A program made the translations under genes and the position numbers. 64,000 nt of DNA from Brevundimonas sp. UBA5713 (GTDB taxonomy: Bacteria > Pseudomonadota > Alphaproteobacteria > Caulobacterales > Caulobacteraceae). The DNA lies in contig NZ_DIGV01000016.1 of the NCBI RefSeq assembly GCF_002419815.1, positions 37,993 to 101,992 on the forward strand, given 5' to 3'. Each line of letters starts with the position of its first letter. Within the stretch, counting starts at the first letter, position 1. The notes beneath the pieces were generated by a model that did not search any database, had not been told where the DNA came from, and worked only from the letters and a program-made list of their open reading frames with translations. Positions 32,486 through 40,600 of this stretch are shown in pieces.

Positions 32486-33232
32486 ATGAGCGACTTCAAC
32501 AACGGCTATGCGCGCCCTGTCCCGCAGTCGGCGGACATGTCCGTCGATGCCGGCCTGCGCGCCTTTATGCTCGGCGTCTATAACAAGCTGGCCATCGGTC
32601 TGGTTGTTGCAGGTGCCCTAGCCTACATCACTGGCAATGTGCCGGCGGTTCAGCAACTGCTCTTCACCCGCATGCCGGACGGCCGCATCGGCATGACCCT
32701 GCTGGGTATGATCATCCAGTTCTCGCCGCTGGTGATGCTGTTCGGTTCCATGTTCTTCATGAAGAACCCGACCGCGCGCGGCGTGAACATTCTGTACTGG
32801 GCGGTGGTCGCCACCATCGGTGCCGGTCTGGGCGTTCTGTTCCTGCGCTATACCGGCGGTTCGCTGGCTTCGACCTTCTTCGTGACGGCCGCTGCCTTCG
32901 GTGGTCTGAGCCTGTTCGGCTACACCACCAAGAAGGACCTGACCGGCATGGGTACCTTCCTGATCATGGGTGTGATCGGCCTGATCATTGCCTCGGTCGT
33001 GAACATCTTCATGCAGTCGGGCATCATGTACCTGATCATCTCGGGTGCAGGCGTACTGATCTTCTCGGGTCTGATCGCCTATGACACCCAGCGCCTGAAG
33101 ATGACCTACTACGCTCTGGGCGGCGACCAGCAAGCGCTGGGCGTGGCCACCGGCTTCGGTGCCCTGAGCCTGTTCATCAACTTCATCAACCTGTTCCAGT
33201 TCCTGCTCGCCTTCATGGGCCAGCGTGAATAG
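32486..33232 (+). CDS. Bax inhibitor-1/YccA family membrane protein
   Basis: A 248-residue integral membrane protein with seven hydrophobic segments. The first starts at VYNKLAIGLVVAGALAYITG. FGYTTKKDLTGMGTFL and LIFSGLIAYDTQRLK are hallmark BI-1/YccA/YbhL stretches, the latter holding the conserved Asp of the proposed pH-sensing pair. A polar 30-residue N-terminus precedes them. In bacteria these proteins are linked to calcium leak or to FtsH protease control. ATG 32486 has GGGAGACGA upstream. It is divergent from thpR and ends in a strong terminator. Confidence 0.92.
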   Translation: MSDFNNGYARPVPQSADMSVDAGLRAFMLGVYNKLAIGLVVAGALAYITGNVPAVQQLLFTRMPDGRIGMTLLGMIIQFSPLVMLFGSMFFMKNPTARGVNILYWAVVATIGAGLGVLFLRYTGGSLASTFFVTAAAFGGLSLFGYTTKKDLTGMGTFLIMGVIGLIIASVVNIFMQSGIMYLIISGAGVLIFSGLIAYDTQRLKMTYYALGGDQQALGVATGFGALSLFINFINLFQFLLAFMGQRE

Positions 33233-33308
33233 TAGAGGCATCCTAGTGCGCTATGGCGGCGACACGGTCGCCGCCGACTTGAGCGCGCTGAGATCCTGAT
33301 GCGAGAAA

Positions 33309-33336
33309 GCCCCCGCCGGATGGCGGGGGCTTTTTT
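33309..33336. terminator. Bidirectional rho-independent terminator
   Basis: GCCCCCGCC (33309-33317) pairs with GGCGGGGGC (33322-33330), followed by six T. It separates the BI-1 gene from the convergent DUF2794 gene, which ends at 33336 within the T run. Confidence 0.9.
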
Positions 33337-33671
33337 CATTCCACGACGGTGAACTTGCGACTGTCGAAGACCTTCAGGACCTGCGCCAGTTCGCGACCGC
33401 GTTTCAGCACAAGGCCACCCTCGCCGATCACCGCATACTGGCCCTGTTTCAGGCGTAAGGACGGGCGCTTTTCCACGCGATAGACGGGCGCATCGCCGTG
33501 GCGACGAAAGACGGCGAACTCGGCCACATCCTTAAGGCCCGCCATAGAATAGTCGCGCCACTCGCCCTGAGAGACCATGCGGCCATAGACGCGCAGCAAC
33601 TGGTCCAGTTCGCGCCGGTCCCAGAAGACGGGGCCGGCCAGCGACGTCTCGGCTGAAAGATCAAAGGTCAT
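33336..33671 (-). CDS. DUF2794 family protein
   Basis: A 111-residue protein of an alphaproteobacterial family with no assigned function. Diagnostic stretches are FWDRRELDQLLRVYGRMVSQ, GEWRDYSMAGLKDVAEFAVF and RVEKRPSLRLKQGQYAV, then GGLVLKRGRELAQVLKVF. It is soluble, with no signal peptide. The fold looks compact and beta-rich in its second half. Its T-rich stop region doubles as part of the shared terminator with the BI-1 gene. No operon partner is evident. Confidence 0.88.
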   Translation of the reverse strand: MTFDLSAETSLAGPVFWDRRELDQLLRVYGRMVSQGEWRDYSMAGLKDVAEFAVFRRHGDAPVYRVEKRPSLRLKQGQYAVIGEGGLVLKRGRELAQVLKVFDSRKFTVVE

Positions 33672-33815
33672 ATTTTCAATCTAGTGCCCCTTGGCCCGCA
33701 AACCAGCCCCGCGGTTGTTTCAAGGACATCATGGCAATCTTGACCCTGCGTCTTGTCAGTGCGGGCGGGCGCGTCCAAAAGACGGACAACAGATTTGGTT
33801 TCTAGGAGACACACC

Positions 33816-34631
33816 ATGGCTGACGGCTGGGATATGCCTAAGGGCGAGCTGATGAAGGGCAAGAAGGGCCTGATCATGGGCGTTGCCAACTCCAACTCGA
33901 TCGCCTGGGGCATCGCCTCGCAGCTGGCGGCTCAGGGTGCGGAACTGGCCTTCACCTATCTGGGCGAAAGCCTGGAGCGCCGCGTGCGTCCGCTGGCCGA
34001 AAGCGTGGGTGCCAAGGCCATCATCCCGTGCGACGTGTCCGACGATGCCTCGATGGACGCCGCCTTTGCCGCTCTGAAGGAAACCTTCGGCGAGATCGAC
34101 TTCGTCGTCCACTCGGTCGCCTTCGCCAACAAGAACGAACTGCAAGGCTCGTTCGTCGACAACACCACCCGCGACAGCTTCCTGCTGGCCATGAACATCT
34201 CGGTCTACAGCTTCGTGGACGTGGCCCGTCGCTCGGCAGAGCTGATGCCGAACGGCGGCTCGATGATCACCCTGACCTATCTGGGTTCGGAACGCGTGAT
34301 CCCGAACTACAACACCATGGGCGTCGCCAAGGCTGGCCTCGAAGCCGCCACCCGCTACATCGCCCGTGACCTCGGTCCGAAGAACATCCGCGTCAACGCC
34401 ATCTCGGCGGGTGCCATGCGCACCCTGTCGCTGGCCGGTATCTCGGGTGGCCGTGGCCTGCACTCCAAGTCGGCCCAGTTCTCGCTGATCAAGGAAGAGA
34501 CCTCGATGGAAGGCGTCGCGGGCGCTGCCCTGTGGCTGACCTCCGATCTGGGCCGCTCCACCACCGGTGAAGTGGTTCACGTCGATGCCGGCTTCCACGC
34601 TGTGGGTCTTCCGGACGACATGGAGGTCTAA
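33816..34631 (+). CDS. fabI: Enoyl-[acyl-carrier-protein] reductase (NADH)
   Basis: A 271-residue short-chain dehydrogenase-type enzyme for the last step of fatty-acid elongation. GLIMGVANSNSIAWGIA is the FabI nucleotide-binding loop, distinct from ordinary SDRs. VHSVAFANKNELQGSFVD and TLTYLGSERVIPNYNTMGVAKAG supply the active-site Tyr-x6-Lys pair (Tyr of PNYN, Lys of VAK) and the substrate loop. ISGGRGLHSK follows. A TAGGAGAC ribosome site sits before ATG 33816; a longer in-frame start at 33753 is not supported. This is the triclosan/isoniazid target family. Confidence 0.95.
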   Translation: MADGWDMPKGELMKGKKGLIMGVANSNSIAWGIASQLAAQGAELAFTYLGESLERRVRPLAESVGAKAIIPCDVSDDASMDAAFAALKETFGEIDFVVHSVAFANKNELQGSFVDNTTRDSFLLAMNISVYSFVDVARRSAELMPNGGSMITLTYLGSERVIPNYNTMGVAKAGLEAATRYIARDLGPKNIRVNAISAGAMRTLSLAGISGGRGLHSKSAQFSLIKEETSMEGVAGAALWLTSDLGRSTTGEVVHVDAGFHAVGLPDDMEV

Positions 34632-34662
34632 ATCAGACCCCGCCCCGGGGAGGGAGGTTTCA

Positions 34663-35085
34663 GTGCAAGGTAGATGGTCCGGTTTTCACGATCTGACGCT
34701 GCTGGCGCTGCGGCTCTTCCTCGGGGCGTTCCTGATTTACGGCGTGTGGGACAATATCGTTTCAAGCGCTCGGATGGACGAGTTCGAACAGTTTCTGACC
34801 GGCATCCGTTGTCCTATGCCCGCCTTGGCCGCGCCCCTGTCGGTGTGGGCACAGTTCGCCATCGGGGCACTGTTGATACCGGGCTTGTGGACCCGATGGG
34901 CCGGACTGGTGCTGGCTATAAACTTCACCGTAGCCGTCGTGCTTTTACTGGGTGTGGGTCAGGATTTCCGACAGCTTTTCCCACCCGCCATCTTGATCTT
35001 TATCGGCCTAAGCCTTGCCTCGGGCGGCGCAGGGCGGGTTTCATTGGATCATCTGATCAAGAGGCGGTCGCCTGTTCGTGCCTAG
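34663..35085 (+). CDS. DoxX family membrane protein
   Basis: A 140-residue four-helix membrane protein. LLALRLFLGAFLIYGVWDNI is the typical DoxX first helix, and ALLIPGLWTRWAGLVLAINF and PPAILIFIGLSLASGG are the later ones. DoxX-like proteins are tied to thiosulfate oxidation or envelope redox stress, but most have no proven role. The start is GTG 34663 with GGGAGGGAGG just ahead. It overlaps the benzoate-transporter-like gene by 8 bases, so both come from one message, which may also include fabI (31-base gap). Confidence 0.85.
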   Translation: MQGRWSGFHDLTLLALRLFLGAFLIYGVWDNIVSSARMDEFEQFLTGIRCPMPALAAPLSVWAQFAIGALLIPGLWTRWAGLVLAINFTVAVVLLLGVGQDFRQLFPPAILIFIGLSLASGGAGRVSLDHLIKRRSPVRA

Positions 35086-36232
35086 GTTTGCTCCTCCCGC
35101 CTCCTTTGCCGCGGCCCTCGTTGCGGTCGCTATCGGATTTGGCGGGACCGTCGCTCTCGTCGTTCAGTCTGGACAAACCCTGGGGGCAACGCCGTCCCAG
35201 ATCATCTCCATGTTGGCCGCCCTCGCGCTCGGCATCGGTATCCCCGGTGCCGTGCTAAGCTGGCGTTTGAAGATACCCGTTGTTCTGGCGTGGTCGACAC
35301 CCGGCGCCGCCCTGCTGGCGGCGGCACAGGCGGGGTATGACTGGCCCTCCGCTATCGGTGCCTTCGTCGTGGCTGCGATTCTTATGGTCATCACCGGCAT
35401 GGTGCCGGTTCTGGGCAGGCTGGCGGCGCGTATTCCGCCCGGTATTGCCTCGGGGATGCTGGCGGGCGTTCTTCTGCCTTTCTGTCTGAAACTGTTTGCA
35501 GCGGCACCGACGGACTTGCCCCTGATTGGCGGGCTGGTTGGCTCCTATTTCGTGATGCGCCGATACGCAGCCAGATGGGCACTGCCCGCCGTACTGGTGT
35601 TGGCTTTCGGCGTGCTGATATGGCGCGGCCAACTGACCCTGCCCGAAGGCGGGCTTCTGCTTGGCCAACTCGCTCCGGTAATGCCCGTCTTTGACATGAA
35701 GGCGGTCATAGGATTGGCCATACCTCTGTATCTTGTCACGCTCGCCTCGCAGAACCTCCCCGGTCTCGTCGTACTGAGGGCTGCGGGATATGAGCCGCCC
35801 GCGAACCGCCTGATCTTCTGGACCGGTGCCGCCAGCACCATGGCCGCGCCGTTCGGAAGCCACGGGATCAATCTGGCCGCCATCACTGCCGCCATATGCA
35901 CCAACCCCGAGGCCCATCCGGACCATAGCCAGCGATGGCGGGTCGGGGTGATCTATGGCCTGCTTTATCTGCTGGTGGCGGTGTTTGCTGCGCCGCTGGC
36001 CGGTCTGTTCATCGGCATGCCCACCCACGTGCTGGCGGCTGTGACAGGGATTGCCCTGCTGGCCCCTCTCATCGGAGCCCTCAGCTCCATGATGGACGAT
36101 CAGTCAGGCCGCGAAGCCGGCGTGCTCACCTTCTGCGTCACGGCCTCGGGGCTGGCCCTCGCGGGTATCGGGTCCGCATTCTGGGGCTTGCTGGCAGGCT
36201 TTGCCGCGCTGGTTATTTTGCGTCGGACCTGA
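35078..36232 (+). CDS. BenE family benzoate/proton symporter-like permease
   Basis: A 384-residue permease with about twelve hydrophobic segments and the inverted repeat of the BenE/NCS2-like fold. STPGAALLAAAQAGYDWPSA, RIPPGIASGMLAGVLLPFCL and TLASQNLPGLVVLRAAGY and PFGSHGINLAAITAAICTNP are strongly BenE-like. Known members import benzoate with protons. No benzoate catabolic gene is in the window, so the true cargo is open. GTG start overlapping the DoxX gene end. Confidence 0.9.
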   Translation: MPRFAPPASFAAALVAVAIGFGGTVALVVQSGQTLGATPSQIISMLAALALGIGIPGAVLSWRLKIPVVLAWSTPGAALLAAAQAGYDWPSAIGAFVVAAILMVITGMVPVLGRLAARIPPGIASGMLAGVLLPFCLKLFAAAPTDLPLIGGLVGSYFVMRRYAARWALPAVLVLAFGVLIWRGQLTLPEGGLLLGQLAPVMPVFDMKAVIGLAIPLYLVTLASQNLPGLVVLRAAGYEPPANRLIFWTGAASTMAAPFGSHGINLAAITAAICTNPEAHPDHSQRWRVGVIYGLLYLLVAVFAAPLAGLFIGMPTHVLAAVTGIALLAPLIGALSSMMDDQSGREAGVLTFCVTASGLALAGIGSAFWGLLAGFAALVILRRT

Positions 36233-36336
36233 AAATCAGGCCCTGACAACAATTTTACATTTACGCGGTTTTCAAATCACGGCCCCGCGTGGCAGCTTTG
36301 CCTTGGCCGGATGGCGGCCCTTTCTGCGAGGCAAAC

Positions 36337-36510
36337 ATGGCTCACAAATTCGAAGTCTATCAGGACAAGGCCGGCGAATACCGCGTCCGTTTCAAATACA
36401 ATTCCGAGGTCATTTTCTCGACCGAGGGCTATTCGGACAAGTCCGGAGCCAAGCGCGCTATTGAATCGATCAAGAAATATGTGGTCGATGCGCCGACCGA
36501 AGAGGTCTGA
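36337..36510 (+). CDS. DUF1508 (YegP-like) small protein
   Basis: A 57-residue protein made of one YegP/DUF1508 repeat: HKFEVYQDKAGEYRVRFKYN, EVIFSTEGYSDKSGAKRAIE, SIKKYV. The family forms a small beta-beta-beta-alpha unit, often in tandem; here there is a single copy. Function unknown. The ATG at 36337 has GCGAGGC ahead. An earlier in-frame ATG at 36289 would add a Pro/Trp-rich leader not seen in the family. Confidence 0.85.
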   Translation: MAHKFEVYQDKAGEYRVRFKYNSEVIFSTEGYSDKSGAKRAIESIKKYVVDAPTEEV

Positions 36511-36547
36511 GCGCAGGATCGCTCTGCGACACCCATTTCAAGACGAA

Positions 36548-36579
36548 GGGCGCGCGACCGGCCGGTCACGCGCCCTTTT
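36548..36579. terminator. Bidirectional rho-independent terminator
   Basis: GGGCGCGCGACCG (36548-36560) pairs with GGTCACGCGCCC (36564-36575) with one mismatch or bulge, followed by TTTT. It separates the DUF1508 gene from rimM, which is convergent. Confidence 0.8.
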
Positions 36580-36602
36580 CATATCTCAAAGCTTGGCGAC
36601 GA

Positions 36603-37127
36603 TCAGTCTTCGTCGCGTTCGCTGACTTCGGTCGGCTTGACGATGCGCAGCCAGCCTTCGCTGACGTGGATCTCGGGCGTGGCCGCCTTGGTGAAGGGCA
36701 GATACCAGGTCGGTCCACCCTCGGCAGGCGTGATTTCCAGCATGTCGTCGGCACCGAAGTTTTGCACCGACTTGACCTTGCCGATCACAGTACCGTCCGG
36801 ATCGCGGCCTTCCAGTCCGATCAGGTCGGTCAGGTAAAACTCGTCTTCATCCGGTTCGGGCAACTGGTCACGGTGGATGTAGAGTTTGCGCCCACGGGCG
36901 GCATCAGCCTCCTCCTTGGTCGTCAGCTCTTTCACCTTGGCGACCAGACCGTGTTTGTCCGGACGCGCCGAGATGATGGTCAGCGCGGGTTGCCCCTTGG
37001 CATCCAGCAGAGGGGAATAGTCCAGCAGGGACTGGGCATCCGCCGTGTAGGCCGTGATCTTGACCTCGCCGCGCACGCCAAAGGCGCCGCCGATCTGGGC
37101 CACCAGAATATAGTTGTCGCCGCTCAA
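36603..37127 (-). CDS. rimM: Ribosome maturation factor RimM
   Basis: A 174-residue 30S maturation factor that binds ribosomal protein S19. The N-terminal domain opens ILVAQIGGAFGVRGEVKI, followed by the PRC-barrel part with EFYLTDLIGLEG, ADDMLEITPA and the conserved LPFTKAATPEI. Third gene of ffh-rpsP-rimM on the minus strand. The usual next genes trmD and rplS are absent here: after rimM comes a terminator and a convergent gene. Confidence 0.93.
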   Translation of the reverse strand: MSGDNYILVAQIGGAFGVRGEVKITAYTADAQSLLDYSPLLDAKGQPALTIISARPDKHGLVAKVKELTTKEEADAARGRKLYIHRDQLPEPDEDEFYLTDLIGLEGRDPDGTVIGKVKSVQNFGADDMLEITPAEGGPTWYLPFTKAATPEIHVSEGWLRIVKPTEVSERDED

Positions 37128-37223
37128 CGTGGGCTCCTCATCAAACTGTGGCCCTCATAGCAGAAAAGCAGCGCCCTTGCGGACGCTGCCCTTCCCTCAG
37201 ACACAGTGTGAACTGTGAAAGAC

Positions 37224-37694
37224 TTAGGCTTCGGTGGCTTCTTCAGCAGCAGCCTCGGCAGCCGGAGCTTCTTCAGCCGGAGCAGCGGCAGCTTCAGCAG
37301 CAGCAGCGGCTTCAGCCTTGGCAGCAGCTTCGGCTTCCAGACGGTCAGCTTCGCGTTGAGCACGTTCAGCAGCGCGCTCTTGAGCCTTCTTGCCCGGGGT
37401 GCCCTTGTTCGGGTTGTTGCCCTGGACCCACTTGACCTTTTCGCCCAGCACTTCGTCTTGCGACAGGAAGCGAGCGACGCGGTCGGTCGGCTGAGCGCCC
37501 TTGCCCAGCCATTCAGCGATGCGCTCGACCTTCAGCGAGACGCGCGGGGTCGCGCCGTCCTTCGGCAGCATCGGGTTGTACGAGCCAACCTTCTCGAGGA
37601 ACTTACCGTCGCGCGGCGAACGGGCGTCGGCGATGACGATGTGGTAGTAAGGACGCTTCTTGGAGCCACCACGGGCCAGACGGATCTTCAGCAT
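37224..37694 (-). CDS. rpsP: 30S ribosomal protein S16 with long Ala/Glu-rich tail
   Basis: The first ~85 residues are ordinary S16 (MLKIRLARGGSKKRPYYHIV, then GSYNPM and RIAEWLGKGAQPTDRV). S16 is usually 80-90 residues. Here it runs to 156 with a tail of Lys/Gln, then Ala/Glu/Pro-rich low-complexity sequence that should be a flexible, largely helical acidic extension. Extended S16 tails occur in alphaproteobacteria, but their role is unclear. It sits between ffh (25-base gap) and rimM (97-base gap). Confidence 0.94.
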   Translation of the reverse strand: MLKIRLARGGSKKRPYYHIVIADARSPRDGKFLEKVGSYNPMLPKDGATPRVSLKVERIAEWLGKGAQPTDRVARFLSQDEVLGEKVKWVQGNNPNKGTPGKKAQERAAERAQREADRLEAEAAAKAEAAAAAEAAAAPAEEAPAAEAAAEEATEA

Positions 37695-37719
37695 TTTAGT
37701 CTCTTTCTAGGAAAGTCAG

Positions 37720-39240
37720 TTATTTTTTGGGGAAGCCCGGTAGACCCGGAAGCCCCCCCGGAAGTTGTCCGCCACCCAGGCCGGCCATGCGGTCCTGAAG
37801 GGCTTTCAATTCGTCTGCGCTGGGTTCGGGCATCTTGCCGCCGCCCAGTGCTTTCAGGCGGGCCATATCCGGACCGCCGCCGCCCATGCCGGGCAGACCG
37901 CCCATCATGGCAGCCATCTTTTGCAGGTTCTTGCCACCGCCCTTGGACAGCGACTTGACCATGTCGGCCATCTGCCGGTGCTGTTTCAGCAGACGGTTGA
38001 TGTCCTGAACCTCGACGCCGGCACCCGCAGCGATACGCTTCTTGCGGCTGGCGTTGAGGATGTCGGGTTTTTTGCGCTCGGCCTTGGTCATCGAGGAGAT
38101 GACGGCCAGCTGGCGATCGATCAGCTTGTCCGAGACATTGCTCTCGGCCATCTGGTTCTTGAGTTTGGCCACGCCCGGCAGCAGGCCCATAATGCCCTGC
38201 AGACCGCCCATCTTCTTCATCTGGCCCAGTTGGGCCGCCAGATCGTCGAGGTCAAACTGACCCTTGGCCAGCTTGCGGGCCATCTTCTCGGCCTTGGCCT
38301 GATCCAGCTCGCCCGCGGCCTTTTCCACCAGGGCGACGATGTCGCCTTGGCCGAGGATACGGCCAGCCACACGACGGGCGTCAAAGACGTCCAGCTCGTC
38401 GACCTTTTCACCGGCACCGAGATATTTGATCGGCAGGCCGGTCACGGCGCGCATGGACAGCATGGCACCGCCACGACCGTCACCGTCGGCACGGGTCAGA
38501 ACCAGACCCGTCAGCGGCAGACGCTCGTTAAAGGCCGATGCGGTACGCACGGCATCCTGACCGGTCAGGCTGTCGGCCACCAGCAGGGTTTCGATCGGCT
38601 TGGCGATGTCGGCCACTTCGGCGACTTCGTTCATCAGCGCTTCGTCAAGCGTGATACGGCCGGCGGTGTCGAGGATCAGAACGTCAAAGCCCTGCAGCTT
38701 TGCCGATTGCAAGGCGCGGCGGGTGATCTGGACGGCGCTTTCACCGGCCACGATCGGCAGGGTCGCGACTTCGATCTGTTGGCCCAGAGTGGCCAATTGT
38801 TCCATGGCGGCCGGACGACGGGTGTCCAGCGAGGCCATCATCACCTTTTTGCGGTCGAACTTGGTCAGACGCAGGGCCAGCTTGGCCGAGGTGGTGGTCT
38901 TACCCGAGCCTTGCAGACCGGCCATCAGGATGACCGCAGGCGGGGTGGCATTGGTGTTCAGCGGGACCGGCTCTTCGCCGCCCAGCATTTCCACAAGGCC
39001 GTCATAGACGATCTTGATGACCTGATCGGCCGGCTTCACCGAGCGGATCACTTCTTCGCCGGTGGCTTGGGCCTTGGCGCGGCTGATGAAGTCCTTGACG
39101 ACCGGCAGAGCAACGTCGGCCTCGAGAAGGGCTACGCGGACTTCGCGCAGGGCTTCTTCGACGTCCTTTTCGGACAGGGCGCCACGACCGGTGATCCGGT
39201 CGAATACGCCTGACAGCCGCTCGTTCAGAGCATCAAACAT
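37720..39240 (-). CDS. ffh: Signal recognition particle protein Ffh (SRP54)
   Basis: A 506-residue SRP GTPase that targets nascent membrane proteins with 4.5S RNA. N domain first, then GTPase motifs GLQGSGKTTTSAKLALRL (P-loop), DTRRPAAMEQL, LDTAGR and TRADGDGRGG. The methionine-rich M domain from about residue 330 has MGLLPG, MTKAERKKPDIL and the RNA-binding RKKRIAAGAGVEVQDINRLL. A Gly/Pro/Met-rich tail follows. First gene of the ffh-rpsP-rimM operon. No 4.5S RNA gene was found nearby. Confidence 0.96.
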   Translation of the reverse strand: MFDALNERLSGVFDRITGRGALSEKDVEEALREVRVALLEADVALPVVKDFISRAKAQATGEEVIRSVKPADQVIKIVYDGLVEMLGGEEPVPLNTNATPPAVILMAGLQGSGKTTTSAKLALRLTKFDRKKVMMASLDTRRPAAMEQLATLGQQIEVATLPIVAGESAVQITRRALQSAKLQGFDVLILDTAGRITLDEALMNEVAEVADIAKPIETLLVADSLTGQDAVRTASAFNERLPLTGLVLTRADGDGRGGAMLSMRAVTGLPIKYLGAGEKVDELDVFDARRVAGRILGQGDIVALVEKAAGELDQAKAEKMARKLAKGQFDLDDLAAQLGQMKKMGGLQGIMGLLPGVAKLKNQMAESNVSDKLIDRQLAVISSMTKAERKKPDILNASRKKRIAAGAGVEVQDINRLLKQHRQMADMVKSLSKGGGKNLQKMAAMMGGLPGMGGGGPDMARLKALGGGKMPEPSADELKALQDRMAGLGGGQLPGGLPGLPGFPKK

Positions 39241-39428
39241 TCAAAACCTCAAATCCATGGCGGGACAGCGAGATCGGCTCCATACGACAACGGCCTCTGT
39301 GGACGTAACACGTCGACAGAGGGTTCTCGCCTGCCTCGTTCTTTATTGAGTGGGGCTATCGGCCGGTCGGCCTACTTGAGCCCCGAAGGGACAAGCGGCG
39401 CTTGCGGATCTTGAGTGCCCGAAGGGCC

Positions 39429-39458
39429 GTGCTCAAGTAGCGCAAAGCGCGGTAGCAC
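39429..39458. repeat. Dispersed intergenic hairpin element, copy 1
   Basis: Outer arms GTGCT/AGCAC, conserved CAAGTA, inner arms GCGC/GCGC around AAA, then GGT. The same plan, with different but complementary arms, recurs at 49526-49600 and 56733-56868. Confidence 0.65.
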
Positions 39459-39530
39459 ACTCGACAAAGCTGTCGTGCAGGTGGAGACGCGAGTTTCACT
39501 TGCGCCGGAAGTGGGGGCTTATGCCTCATC

Positions 39531-39569
39531 TGCAAGCAAATGTCGACTCAGGGTGTCGACGCTCTTGCA
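39531..39569. repeat. Two-step inverted repeat in the ffh upstream region
   Basis: TGCAAG (39531-39536) pairs with CTTGCA (39564-39569), and inside it GTCGAC (39542-39547) faces GTCGAC (39555-39560). It could be a cruciform, an operator pair or an RNA hairpin in the leader of ffh. Confidence 0.5.
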
Positions 39570-39793
39570 CGGCGGGTCGAGCGGCACCTTCGCATGACCG
39601 TATCGCTTATCAATGCCCACATTACCGCCACACACAGGAAGGTTACAGGGTGTTCACTAAATAACTGAAAACATAAGAAAAATTATTGCTTTGCCCGATT
39701 TCGGACACTGACCGAACGACAGTTTTCCAGATTGAGCTGCGCAGTATTGCCCTCAGTGCTCCTCCAATCCTTATCAGCCTGAAGGCCATTCAA

Positions 39794-40075
39794 ATGAAGA
39801 AAGTTGCCTGCGCCCTTGTCGCACTCTGCCTGACGGCAGGTGCGGCCCAAGCCCATACCTCCTCCGTTATCATTGTCGGCGATCTGCAATCGCCCGCTGG
39901 CAAGATGAAATTCGATCGTGACGTGCGCACTGCCTCGCTGCGTCTGTGCCGCGGCTTGACACCGGCCCAGCAACCGGGCTGCCGCTCTGAAATCATGGCT
40001 GAGGCGGTCAACCAGCTGTCAGACGATGACCGCGCCGCCTTCACCCGCTGGAAACAGTCGCGTCAAGCGCGCTGA
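39794..40075 (+). CDS. UrcA family secreted protein
   Basis: A 93-residue exported protein: signal peptide MKKVACALVALCLTAGAAQA, then a mature ~73 residues. The pattern is DLQSPAGKMKFDRDVRTASL, RLCRGLTPAQQPGC, then a helical AEAVNQL end, matching the UrcA family of short periplasmic proteins with two conserved Cys. Function unknown. A related gene follows 62 bases downstream, suggesting tandem duplication. Confidence 0.78.
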   Translation: MKKVACALVALCLTAGAAQAHTSSVIIVGDLQSPAGKMKFDRDVRTASLRLCRGLTPAQQPGCRSEIMAEAVNQLSDDDRAAFTRWKQSRQAR

Positions 40076-40137
40076 GCCGCGCCGCCTTCACCCCACACAC
40101 GCGCTGATCGCATCAGCCGCTCGAAGGACAATCCGAA

Positions 40138-40461
40138 ATGTTGAGAACGCTTTGCCTCTCGGCCGCCATCATGGCTATCGCCGGTGCTGCCCACGCCCAG
40201 GCGCCCGTGGCCATCAAGGTCGAAAATATCCATACCGAAGCGGGGGCCGCCCGTTTTGACGCCCGCGTCAACCGCGCCGCCCGCACCCTGTGCGCTGGCT
40301 TGCGCGGCATTCAGCAAAGCCAGTGCCGCAATGCGGTGTACGCCGAGGCTATGGAACGACTGCCCGAGCCGGTCCGCCTGGCTTATCAAGACGCCAAGGC
40401 CATTGAGCCTGCCACAGAGGTACGCCAGGCAGCAGTAGCCCACGGCCTGAACGAGGGCTAA
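40138..40461 (+). CDS. UrcA family secreted protein, second copy
   Basis: A 107-residue protein with signal peptide MLRTLCLSAAIMAIAGAAHA. The mature part, IHTEAGAARFDARVNRAART, LCAGLRGIQQSQC, RNAVYAEAMERL, lines up with its upstream neighbour, including both Cys (spacing 12 residues against 13). A 20-residue C-terminal extension is added. Probably a diverged tandem duplicate, secreted to the periplasm, role unknown. A strong terminator follows. Confidence 0.75.
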   Translation: MLRTLCLSAAIMAIAGAAHAQAPVAIKVENIHTEAGAARFDARVNRAARTLCAGLRGIQQSQCRNAVYAEAMERLPEPVRLAYQDAKAIEPATEVRQAAVAHGLNEG

Positions 40462-40539
40462 GCCCCCCTATACTTTTAGTCGGCGTACCCAGTGAGAGTA
40501 GGCGTTGCGTAGAGTTCTGATGTTGAACCCCCAAGTGCA

Positions 40540-40575
40540 AAGCGCCGCATTCCATCAAGGAATGCGGCGCTTCTT
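40540..40575. terminator. Bidirectional rho-independent terminator
   Basis: AAGCGCCGCATTCC (40540-40553) pairs perfectly with GGAATGCGGCGCTT (40559-40572), followed by CTTTT. It serves the UrcA genes and the convergent M3 peptidase gene. Confidence 0.88.
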
Positions 40576-40600
40576 TTAGGTCTGGCTTTTAGCCGTCCGA

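Larger units (their letters stand above)
39241..39793. other. 553-base non-coding region upstream of ffh, with hairpin elements
   Basis: No gene seen. It holds the divergent promoters of ffh and the first UrcA gene, a dispersed hairpin element at 39429-39458, a related CTTGAG/CTCAAG dyad at 39410-39437 and an interrupted palindrome at 39531-39569. The final 130 bases before 39794 are AT-rich and promoter-like. Confidence 0.6.

Noticed and set aside
39241..39793. 4.5S (SRP) RNA gene upstream of ffh
   Set aside because: The conserved GGAA-GGAAGCAGCC core was not found, and the hairpins present do not fit the SRP fold.
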